DNA from: DATJIG01 sp035493495
Lineage (GTDB): Bacteria > Pseudomonadota > Alphaproteobacteria > SMXQ01
Direction of reading: 5' to 3'
DNA length: 18,519 nucleotides
Assembly: GCA_035493495.1 (NCBI GenBank)
Contig: DATJIG010000350.1
Span: forward strand, 1 to 18,519
The first letter of the stretch is position 1. Each line of letters opens with the position of its first letter. A model generated the notes under the pieces. That model saw nothing but the letters and a program-made list of their open reading frames with translations. It ran no database searches and was not told where the DNA came from. Shown here piece by piece: positions 7,642-14,376 of this stretch. Both the position numbers and the translations under genes were made by a program.

Positions 7642-8735
7642 TACTTCAGCAACTCGCGGTAGATTTCCGACGCGCGCTTCTGATAGGGCTGTTGGGCCTC
7701 GGTCTGGCCGCCGATGTACTCGTCGAAGTGCGCGTAGTCGACGGCGTACTCCGGGGCGGCCGGCGCAACATCCTTGCGGCGGCTGTTGAGCCTCACCGCC
7801 TTCATGATCTGGGTCTGAACGTCCCTGGTCAGCAGCCAGTTGACGAACACCTTGGTCGCGTTGGGATGCGGCGCGTCTTTCAGAGCCTGGATGCCGCCGA
7901 CGCCCTGCGACCAGACGAGCTGGCCGCCGATCTTTTTGTATTCCGCGACGCTGGCGCCGCGCGCCGCGTACTCGACGAAGACGATGCTGGGCAGGCCGAG
8001 CGTGATCGGGTAACGGCCCGAGGCCATCCAGTCCATCTGCTGGCGCGGATCCTTGACCGGCGTCAGCTTCTGCACGGTGATCAGCTTGCGTAGGAAGTCG
8101 TCGCCGTAGATCTTCACCATCACGCCGGAGCCGACCAGCGACGATCCGGCGCGGGGATCGGCGATCGAGACCTTGCCGGTCCACTTGGGGTCGTTGAGAT
8201 TCTTCATCCCGCCGATGCCGCCCGGGATCAGCTTGTCGTTGTAGGTGCCGAAGCCCTCCTCGTAGATGGCGAAGCCGAGGAAGTACTTTTTCTCCTTGTC
8301 GAGGAAGATGCCGTCGAGCCCGCCGAGCCAGGCGTTGTCGTCGAGCACCTCGGGCAGGATCAGCATGTCGCGCACGGGCGTCATCGCGCCCATCGCCTTG
8401 ACCGAGTAGGACTGGTTGTCGGGGCCGCCGATGCGGAAGTCCCACAGATGCAGCCCGGCCTCACGCTCCTTGATGATGCGCGGCCAGAAGTCGCGTGACG
8501 CGGTCGCAGTGATGTCGACCTTGATCGCGGGATAGGCCTTCTGGAACGTCAGCAGCTGCTCGCGCCAGGCTGTGCCCGACGGGCCCGAAATGGTGAGCGC
8601 GCCCTCCTTGTTGGCGGTGGCCATCGTCTTGTCCCACGTCGCCTTCCAGTCAGAAGCGGGCTGCGCGGTGAGCGACGTCGCGACCAGGAACGTCGCCGCC
8701 AGGATCGAAAGAAGCCGGGACCAACGCACGCTCAT
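7641..8735 (-). CDS. ABC transporter periplasmic substrate-binding protein (tandem copy 2)
   Basis: A 364-residue protein read from ATG 8735, preceded on the minus strand by GGGGGTG. The frame stays open upstream into the neighbouring SBP gene, but MSVRWSRLLSILAATFLVA is an evident signal peptide, with cleavage likely after LTA (residue 24). Landmarks of the family are KEGALTISGPSG, FQKAYPAIKV, LHLWDFRIGGPDN and KVFVNWLLTRDVQ. It is a tandem duplicate of the adjacent SBP: in the last 73 alignable residues 59 are identical by hand count. It lies 26 bp downstream of that copy in the UbiD operon and is the last gene before the hairpin at 7622. No permease is encoded with it, so it must use a permease from elsewhere, perhaps one of the two in this window. 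Its ligand is unknown. Confidence 0.9.
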   Translation of the reverse strand: MSVRWSRLLSILAATFLVATSLTAQPASDWKATWDKTMATANKEGALTISGPSGTAWREQLLTFQKAYPAIKVDITATASRDFWPRIIKEREAGLHLWDFRIGGPDNQSYSVKAMGAMTPVRDMLILPEVLDDNAWLGGLDGIFLDKEKKYFLGFAIYEEGFGTYNDKLIPGGIGGMKNLNDPKWTGKVSIADPRAGSSLVGSGVMVKIYGDDFLRKLITVQKLTPVKDPRQQMDWMASGRYPITLGLPSIVFVEYAARGASVAEYKKIGGQLVWSQGVGGIQALKDAPHPNATKVFVNWLLTRDVQTQIMKAVRLNSRRKDVAPAAPEYAVDYAHFDEYIGGQTEAQQPYQKRASEIYRELLK

Positions 8736-8761
8736 GCCGCACCCCCGGATTGGACAAAGCC

Positions 8762-9877
8762 TTACTGCTTCAGCAACTCGTGATAGATCTCGGACGCGCG
8801 CTTCTGATAGGTCTGCATGACCTCGGTCTGGCCGCCGACGTATTCGTCGAGCTTGGCGTAGTCGACCGCGGCCTCGGGATCGCCCAGCGGCACGTCCTTG
8901 CGGCGGCTGTTGAGCTTCACCGCCTTCATGATCTGGGCCTGGACGTCCCTGGTCAGCAGCCAGTTGACGAACACCTTGGTGGCGTTCGGGTGCGGCGCGT
9001 TTTTGAGTGCCTGGATGCCGCCGACTCCCTGGGTCCAGGTGCGCGGCCCGGCCATGTTCGCGTAATCGGCGATGCTGATGCCGCGTTTCTCGTACTCGAC
9101 CAGCGCCGCCGTCGGCACGCCGATCGAGATCGGATAGCGGCCCGAGGCCATCCACTCCATCTGCTGGCGCGGATCGCGGACGATGACCGGCTTTTGCTGG
9201 ATCACAAGCTTGCGCAGGAAGTCCTCGCCGTAGGCCTTGATCATCGAGCCGGAGGCGGTCAGCGGCGAGCCCGCGCGCGGATCGGCCATCGCGATCTTGC
9301 CCGAGTATTTGGCGTCGACGATGTTCTTGAGGTCGCGCGCCGCTGGGTCGGGCAGCACGCGCTTGTTGTAGTAGGCGATGTTTTCCTCGTAGATCGCGAA
9401 GCCGAGGAAGTAGGTCTTTTCCTTGTCGAGGAAGATGCCGTCGATCCCGCCGTACCACGCGTTGCCGTCCAGCACCTCGGGCAGGATCAGCATGTCGCGC
9501 ACGGGCGTCATCGCACCCATCGCCTTGACCTGGTATACGAGATTGTCGGGCCCGCCGACCCGGAAATCCCACAGGTACTGCCCCGCCTCGCGCTCCTTGA
9601 TGACGCGCGGCCAGAAGTCGCGCGACGCCGCCGGTGTCATATCGAGCTTGATGTTGGGATAGGCCTTGCTGAACGTCATCAACTGCTCGCGCCAGATCTG
9701 GCCCGACGGAGCGGAGATGGTGAGCGCGCCCTCCTTGTGGGCGGCGGCGACGGTTTTATCCCACTCGGCCTTCCAGTTATTCGACTGGGCGGGCTGGGCG
9801 AGCGCCACGGCCGTGCCGAGCACGGCTGCGCCAGCCCCGAGCGCGAGGCGGCGGACGAACGGTCCGATCATCGTCAT
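8762..9877 (-). CDS. ABC transporter periplasmic substrate-binding protein (tandem copy 1)
   Basis: A 371-residue protein if read from ATG 9877. Alternative starts are GTG 9880 and ATG 9871; the last has GGTGA five bases upstream, so it may be the true one. All give a signal peptide (FVRRLALGAGAAVLGTAVAL) with cleavage near ALA-Q. The mature part shows KEGALTISAPSG, FSKAYPNIKLDMT, YLWDFRVGGPDNL and KVFVNWLLTRDVQ. It shares long identical runs with the downstream SBP (MGAMTPVRDMLILPEVLD) and weaker similarity with the SBP at 3596. The gene starts within a few bases of the UbiD stop, so the two are co-transcribed and probably coupled. This pairing links ligand uptake to decarboxylation of the same or a related compound, which is inference from position only. 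Confidence 0.9.
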   Translation of the reverse strand: MTMIGPFVRRLALGAGAAVLGTAVALAQPAQSNNWKAEWDKTVAAAHKEGALTISAPSGQIWREQLMTFSKAYPNIKLDMTPAASRDFWPRVIKEREAGQYLWDFRVGGPDNLVYQVKAMGAMTPVRDMLILPEVLDGNAWYGGIDGIFLDKEKTYFLGFAIYEENIAYYNKRVLPDPAARDLKNIVDAKYSGKIAMADPRAGSPLTASGSMIKAYGEDFLRKLVIQQKPVIVRDPRQQMEWMASGRYPISIGVPTAALVEYEKRGISIADYANMAGPRTWTQGVGGIQALKNAPHPNATKVFVNWLLTRDVQAQIMKAVKLNSRRKDVPLGDPEAAVDYAKLDEYVGGQTEVMQTYQKRASEIYHELLKQ

Positions 9878-9882
9878 CACCG

Positions 9883-11358
9883 TCAGATCGAGTTCGGGAA
9901 CGGCAGCTCGCCCCGGTACTTGTCGACGACCTTCTGCATCAGGTCGCGCTCGACGCGATTGACCTCCGGGAACTTGTCGCGCCAGTGGTACGGCCGCACC
10001 GCGTAGAAGATCGCGCGGCTGTTGGTGTGGTCACGGTTGGCGCGCTTGTCCGGCGGCATGCGCGGATCGAGCGGTGTCGACCAGCAGCCATCGACGAGGG
10101 CGATGTCGGAGATCGGGTCGACGCGGGTCTGCATCGCCCACACCACTTCCTTGATCTTGGTGGGGTCGATGTCGTCGTCGACCACCACGACGTAGCGGCC
10201 GTTGCGCGCGCCGCCGATCAGGCTGATCGCCGCGTTGCCGACCTGCTTGGCGTGGCCCGCGTACATCTGCTTGATCGAAATCGCGATCAGATAGGCGGTG
10301 TGGAAGTAGACGCCGGTGATGCCGGGAATACCGCCGGCCTCGAGCTGGTCCCAGAGCACGCCCGAGCGCTGGGCGATGCCGTGGGTGGGGGCGCCCCACC
10401 ATTGCGGCGCCTGGTTGACGAGGATCGGGTCGTTGCGGTGATAGATCGCCTTGATGCGGATGACGGGCTGCGGGCGGTCGGTGCCGCGCGTGCCGCCCGA
10501 GTAGTAGCCAGGCCATTCGCCGAACGGCCCTTCCTCGCGCGCCTCGACGTCGGGCGGCGGGACCTCGCCCTCGATCGCAACTTCGGAGTAGGCGGGGATC
10601 GGAAGGCCGGTGATTGGGCCTTCGACGACGTCGAGCGGCATTCCGCGCATGCCGCCGGCGAATTCGAGCTCGGACTTGCCGAAGGGCAACTTCAATTGCG
10701 AGGCCTGGAACACCAGCGGATCGCCGCCGAACACGGCGACCACGGGGCAGGCCTTGCCCTGCTTCCAGTAGCGGCTGCAGATCTCGCGGCCCTGCTGGCC
10801 GGGGCTCATCCACAGGCCGAGCAGATCCTTCTCATGCACCTGGATGCGGTAGGTGCCGGCGTTGACGACGCCGCTCTCGGGATCGCGGTTAATCAGCGAA
10901 TCGCCGGTGCCGATGTATCGGCCGCCGTCCTTGGCGTGAGCCTTGATCGACGGAAACTTGAAGATGTCGACCTTGTCGCCGGTCATGACGTTTTCCATCA
11001 CCGGCCCGGACTTGACGACGCGCGGCGGCAGTGGCGTCGCGCCCTTGATCTTTTTGGTCCACAGGCGTACCAGCTCGAGCTTGTTCTTGTCGAGCGGCAG
11101 GCCGAGCGACAGCGCGGCGCGGCGGCGGCTGCCAGTGGCGAGGCTGACGACGCGATAGCCCTTCGAGTAGCCCTTGATGTTGTCGAACATCAGCATCGGC
11201 GGATCCTCGATCAGCTCGGAGGTCGCCTCGGTCAGCGCGCCGATCTCGAGATCCCAGTCGGCGTTGTGGATCTCCTTGTACTCACCGATGGTTTTCACGC
11301 CTTCGACGAAGGTACGGAGATCGTGATACGGAAAATCGCTGCCGTTATTGCTGCTCAT
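9883..11358 (-). CDS. UbiD-family (prenylated FMN-dependent) decarboxylase
   Basis: A 491-residue protein from ATG 11358, with GGGAG on the minus strand at 11368-11364. Length and motifs match the UbiD/Fdc family, which reversibly decarboxylates aromatic or unsaturated acids using prenylated FMN. The catalytic Arg-Glu-Glu set is visible: R171 in GTYRIQVHEKD, and E276 and E281 in EEGPFGEWPGYY, corresponding to the Fdc1 triad R173/E277/E282. Other family marks are RYIGTGDSLINRDPESGVVN, AGHAKQVGNAAISLIGG and VVVDDDIDP. It is cytoplasmic and has no signal peptide. The cofactor prenyltransferase UbiX is not encoded here and would come from elsewhere. It heads a minus-strand operon with two SBPs and is divergent from the second Rieske gene. 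Expected role: removing a carboxyl group from an aromatic intermediate; the exact acid is not predictable. Confidence 0.93.
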   Translation of the reverse strand: MSSNNGSDFPYHDLRTFVEGVKTIGEYKEIHNADWDLEIGALTEATSELIEDPPMLMFDNIKGYSKGYRVVSLATGSRRRAALSLGLPLDKNKLELVRLWTKKIKGATPLPPRVVKSGPVMENVMTGDKVDIFKFPSIKAHAKDGGRYIGTGDSLINRDPESGVVNAGTYRIQVHEKDLLGLWMSPGQQGREICSRYWKQGKACPVVAVFGGDPLVFQASQLKLPFGKSELEFAGGMRGMPLDVVEGPITGLPIPAYSEVAIEGEVPPPDVEAREEGPFGEWPGYYSGGTRGTDRPQPVIRIKAIYHRNDPILVNQAPQWWGAPTHGIAQRSGVLWDQLEAGGIPGITGVYFHTAYLIAISIKQMYAGHAKQVGNAAISLIGGARNGRYVVVVDDDIDPTKIKEVVWAMQTRVDPISDIALVDGCWSTPLDPRMPPDKRANRDHTNSRAIFYAVRPYHWRDKFPEVNRVERDLMQKVVDKYRGELPFPNSI

Positions 11359-11537
11359 GAAGGCTCCCTTCGCCCCTGCGTGCGGCGCCCGCCGAACGGT
11401 GCCGGTGATGTCTCAATAGATCGCCGTGGAGCCGAGCCGTGGGGCAGGGCGCTCGGCGGGTCGAACGCTTGCGGGAGGGCGGAGAAGGCGTGGGCGCCCG
11501 ATGCGCGCCGACGCAACTTGCTCACAGACGACAGCTC

Positions 11538-11600
11538 TCCCAGAACTGAAAATCGATTTTGATTTTTGTTGGAAGCGAGTATAGGCGGGCCTAAATTTAC
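11538..11600. promoter_or_regulatory. AT-rich divergent promoter region with palindrome
   Basis: Within the 298-bp gap between the divergent UbiD (start 11358) and Rieske (start 11657) genes, only this part is AT-rich. It contains the perfect 12-bp palindrome AAAATCGATTTT at 11549-11560, followed by GATTTTTG. A weak plus-strand promoter could be TTGATT (11559-11564) and TATAGG (11580-11585), 15 bp apart. The region does not match the 50-bp element found at 2248 and 18285, so a different regulator may act. The remaining 170 bp next to UbiD (11370-11537) shows no convincing gene or RNA. Confidence 0.4.
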
Positions 11601-11656
11601 GGGCAAGCGCGCGCCACGACGCATAGCGTCATAAGAGGCTTCGGAGACGTCGAAAT

Positions 11657-12934
11657 ATGCTGACCGCGGAACAGAACAAGCTGTTGACCGAGACCGGCCC
11701 CGGCACCCCGGGCGGCAAGCTCATGCGCATGTACTGGCAGCCGATCGCCAAGAGCAACGAGTTGCTCGAAAACGCGCCGGTTCCGATCCGGATCATGAGC
11801 GAGGACCTGGTGCTGTACCGCGACGAGACCGGTCAGGTCGGGCTGCTCGGCCGGTTCTGCTCGCACCGTCGCACCGATCTCAGCTTCGGGCGCATCGAGG
11901 ACGGCGGCCTGCGCTGCCTCTATCACGGCTGGCTCTATGACCGGCAGGGCAACTGCCTGGACACCCCGGCCGAGCCCGAGAACAGCCGGCTCAAGTGCAA
12001 CGTCAAGCACAAGGCCTATCCGTGCGTCGAGAAGTCGGGCCTGATCTTCACCTACATGGGCGAGGGCGAGCCGCCGATCCTGCCGGACTACGAGTTCCTG
12101 CAGCACGACGAGTACCACCGCATGGTCTCGAAGATGTACCTCGACTGCAACTGGCTGCAGGCGCTCGAGGGCAACATCGACCCGTCGCACCTGTCGTACC
12201 TGCACCGCCCGGTGCGCCCGGTCGACAGCCGCGCGGTGCCGGGCAGCAACAGCTCGGCCGATACCTACTACCGCAACGACTCGCGCCCGACGCTCGAGTA
12301 CGAGAATGCGCCGTTCGGGCTGCGCATCTACTCGATCCGCAAATCGGGCGAGAGCGAGAAGTACGTCCGCATCACCAACTTCATCATGCCGAACAAGGCG
12401 GCGATCGTCGGCAACGAGGGCCGCGTCGGCCAAGGGTATCAGGTCAACTGGCATACGCCGATCGACGACACCCATCACATGCGGTTCGACATCGCCTTCA
12501 ACCGCGTCAAGACGTTCAGCCCCGAGAGCAATCGCCGGCTGAATTCGGGGGACATCACCCAGGAAGGCTATCTCGTCCGCAACCTCGGCAACCGCTACGG
12601 GCAAAGCCGGTCCGAGATGCTGACCAAGAACTACAGCGGCATGGGGCCGTCGTTCCTCGTTCACGACGCCTTCGCCGTCGAGTCGGCCGGCCCGATCAAC
12701 GACCGCACCCAGGAAATGCTGGGGACGACCGACATCATGATCGTCCAGGCGCGCCGTCAGATCCTCGCCGGCATCGAGGCGGTGATGGCGGGCAAGGAGC
12801 CGGCGCATTTGTTCCGCAACGAGCGCGACAGCGACATCGCGGAGCTCGTCGTGTGCTCCGAGGTCATCCCGGCCTCGGCCAGTCACAAGACGTTCTGGAA
12901 GGAACGGACCCGCGCCAAGCCGGCGGCGGAGTAG
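11657..12934 (+). CDS. Rieske non-heme iron oxygenase, alpha subunit (second copy)
   Basis: A 425-residue protein from ATG 11657, with GGAGA at 11643-11647. The [2Fe-2S] motif is C68-x-H70-x16-C87-x2-H90 (CSH...CLYHGW). The iron site is EGNIDPSHLSYLH, with N173, D175, H178 and H183. It belongs to the same phthalate-dioxygenase-like group as the protein at 2391, sharing GPGTP and CNWLQ landmarks, but is 33 residues longer and clearly diverged, so it probably has a different substrate or acts on a different step. It is a single-gene plus-strand unit, divergent from the UbiD operon and convergent with the Gfo/Idh gene. No reductase is nearby. Hydroxylation, dihydroxylation or O-demethylation of an aromatic acid are all possible. 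Confidence 0.92.
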   Translation: MLTAEQNKLLTETGPGTPGGKLMRMYWQPIAKSNELLENAPVPIRIMSEDLVLYRDETGQVGLLGRFCSHRRTDLSFGRIEDGGLRCLYHGWLYDRQGNCLDTPAEPENSRLKCNVKHKAYPCVEKSGLIFTYMGEGEPPILPDYEFLQHDEYHRMVSKMYLDCNWLQALEGNIDPSHLSYLHRPVRPVDSRAVPGSNSSADTYYRNDSRPTLEYENAPFGLRIYSIRKSGESEKYVRITNFIMPNKAAIVGNEGRVGQGYQVNWHTPIDDTHHMRFDIAFNRVKTFSPESNRRLNSGDITQEGYLVRNLGNRYGQSRSEMLTKNYSGMGPSFLVHDAFAVESAGPINDRTQEMLGTTDIMIVQARRQILAGIEAVMAGKEPAHLFRNERDSDIAELVVCSEVIPASASHKTFWKERTRAKPAAE

Positions 12935-12991
12935 GGCGTACCGAAGTCGCCGCTCCGATATTCGTCGTCATTCCCGCGCCCCCCTTTTTAA

Positions 12992-13013
12992 AGGACCGCG
13001 TGCACGCGGTCCT
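12992..13013. terminator. Perfect 22-bp palindrome (hairpin)
   Basis: AGGACCGCGTG followed by its exact complement CACGCGGTCCT forms an uninterrupted palindrome inside the repeat element, 57 bp after the Rieske stop codon. As RNA it would make a strong stem with a tight loop. A TTTTT run lies on its left side (12985-12989), not after it, so as a plus-strand intrinsic terminator it is incomplete. Confidence 0.4.
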
Positions 13014-13076
13014 AGAGGTGGGAATCCAGAGCCGCCTACTTGAGCGCCGACTGGTTGCCCTGGATGCCCGCTCTTA

Positions 13077-13104
13077 CGGGCGGGTTGCACCCCGCCCGGT
13101 TTTT
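13077..13104 (+). terminator. Candidate Rho-independent terminator
   Basis: CGGGCGGG and CCCGCCCG form a perfect 8-bp stem around TTGCAC, followed by a G and TTTTT at 13100-13104. This has the shape of an intrinsic terminator for the plus strand and lies about 140 bp downstream of the Rieske stop codon, near the right end of the 162-bp repeat element. Confidence 0.5.
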
Positions 13105-13152
13105 AAAAGAGAGGCGCGGGCATGACGCACCGTTGTGGTTAGCGCGCGCCCG

Positions 13153-14376
13153 CTACCAGCTCGCGACCTGGCGGGTCATCGCGATATCCTTATGGAGCTT
13201 CGCGGACTCGAGGATGCCGAAGCAGACTTCGAGGGTCGCCGTTCCCCACTCGCCGCTGTGGAACGCCTCGCGCTCGCCGACGATGCTGTCGTAGAGCTCG
13301 TTGAGCTCGGCGAGCCGCCCGCGCGCCTCGCGCTCCAGCACCAGCTCCTCGCGGCCCTTGTCGGTGTAGAGGTAGAGCCCGTCGGGCGACTGGCGGATGG
13401 TCGCATTCTCGCACTGGACGACGAGCAGGCCGAAGAACGGCTGCTTGAGGTCGTCCGGCTTGGCGCTGTAGCCGTACTTGTTCTCCGCGTGTGCATCCTG
13501 GGCGCCGTAGCGGCCTTGCTCTTTCTCGGCGGCGAGCTGCTGCTCGCGCTGGTCGGGCGGGAGCTTGGCGATCTCCTGGTAGCGCCGGCGGCGCTTCGAG
13601 GCGAGGTTCGGGTCGCGTTTCTGGCCGCCTTCGCCGCGCCACCAGAACAGCTCGGCGGTGTCGAACAGGCTGCGGCCGTCGTAGACCGCCGTCGCGGCGG
13701 CGCCGTTCTCGAATTCGAGGAACGCGGTGTAGCCGCCCTCGACACCGGTGATGCCGTCGATGATGGTCTGGGCGCGCACGCTTTTGACGCGGCCGCCGCC
13801 GATCTGGCGGACGATATCGATCTGGTGTGGGCCCTGGTTGAACAGCGGCCCGCGGGTCGCGACCAGCTCTTTCGTGAGGCGAGAGCGGTGCTGGAACTCA
13901 TTGAAATTCCAGCTGTTGATCGCGTGCAGCTTGCCCACCTTGCCGTCGACGATGAGCGTCTGGATGGCGCGGATCGGCGCGTCGAAGCTGTGGGTGTGGC
14001 CGGCGAGCAGGCGGACGTTGTGGCGCTTGCACACCGCGACCATGGCATCGCACTCGTCGAGCGACAGCGCCATCGGCTTCTCGCAGATGATGTGCTTGCC
14101 GTTCTCGGCGGCGACCGTCGCGTGCTCGAGGTGCATCCACGGCGGCGTCGCGACGTAGACAGCGTCGACATTCGACTTGCGGCACAGCTCGGCGGCGTCC
14201 GCATAGGTCTCGCCGCCGAACTCCTTCTTGAACTCGTCGAGCGCGTGCGGGCGGGGATCGGCGCCGGCGGCAATGACCCACGGGCACTCCGGCGTATTGC
14301 GGATCTCGAACAGGATGTGCGAGGCGGCCTGCCCCAGGCCGATGATGCCGAGGCGGAGCTTGTTGCGGGTGGTCAT
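13153..14376 (-). CDS. Gfo/Idh/MocA-family NAD(P)-dependent dehydrogenase (dihydrodiol-dehydrogenase-like)
   Basis: A 407-residue protein from ATG 14376, which shares one base with the permease stop (TGATG). The N-terminal Rossmann fold shows GIIGLGQAA (residues 10-18). The family signature EKPMALSLDEC follows, with the conserved lysine at 100, and QGPHQIDIVRQIGG places the conserved histidine at 184. The C-terminal segment with CENATIRQSPDGLYLYTDKG and WGTATLEVCFGIL resembles phthalate 4,5-cis-dihydrodiol dehydrogenase relatives within this superfamily, as far as I can recall them. That would fit with the Rieske oxygenases: oxidation of a cis-dihydrodiol to a catechol-type product. Many sugar and inositol dehydrogenases share the fold, so another polyol substrate cannot be excluded. 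A charged stretch at about residues 250-305 is longer than in most sugar dehydrogenases. It is co-transcribed with the ATPase and permease. Confidence 0.88.
   Translation of the reverse strand: MTTRNKLRLGIIGLGQAASHILFEIRNTPECPWVIAAGADPRPHALDEFKKEFGGETYADAAELCRKSNVDAVYVATPPWMHLEHATVAAENGKHIICEKPMALSLDECDAMVAVCKRHNVRLLAGHTHSFDAPIRAIQTLIVDGKVGKLHAINSWNFNEFQHRSRLTKELVATRGPLFNQGPHQIDIVRQIGGGRVKSVRAQTIIDGITGVEGGYTAFLEFENGAAATAVYDGRSLFDTAELFWWRGEGGQKRDPNLASKRRRRYQEIAKLPPDQREQQLAAEKEQGRYGAQDAHAENKYGYSAKPDDLKQPFFGLLVVQCENATIRQSPDGLYLYTDKGREELVLEREARGRLAELNELYDSIVGEREAFHSGEWGTATLEVCFGILESAKLHKDIAMTRQVASW

Larger units (their letters stand above)
12966..13127. repeat. 162-bp intergenic inverted-repeat (palindromic) element
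   Basis: The gap between the convergent Rieske (stop 12934) and dehydrogenase (stop 13153) genes is occupied by a nested inverted-repeat structure. The ends CGTCATTCCCGCGCC (12966-12980) and GGCGCGGGCATGACG (13113-13127) are complementary at 14 of 15 positions. Inside, GGGAATCCAGAG and CCTGGATGCCC form a second imperfect inverted pair. The phrases GTCATTCCCGCG and GGGAATCCAG are typical of dispersed non-coding repeats scattered between genes in many proteobacterial genomes. No open reading frame is supported. Expected to have many copies in the same genome. Confidence 0.6.

Noticed and set aside
8736..9572. N-terminal extension of the second tandem SBP through the first one
   Set aside because: A clear signal peptide begins at 8735, and the extension is an out-of-frame reading of the paralogous gene.
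1047..9877. Possibility that an SBP-like protein is a 4,5-dihydroxyphthalate decarboxylase, which shares a periplasmic-binding-protein fold
   Set aside because: All four proteins have signal peptides and family-1 SBP landmarks, so they are exported binding proteins rather than cytoplasmic enzymes.
9985..11562. 525-codon plus-strand open frame opposite UbiD
   Set aside because: UbiD on the minus strand has full catalytic motifs; the opposite frame shows only Asp/Val/Arg/Ala-rich sequence typical of shadow frames.
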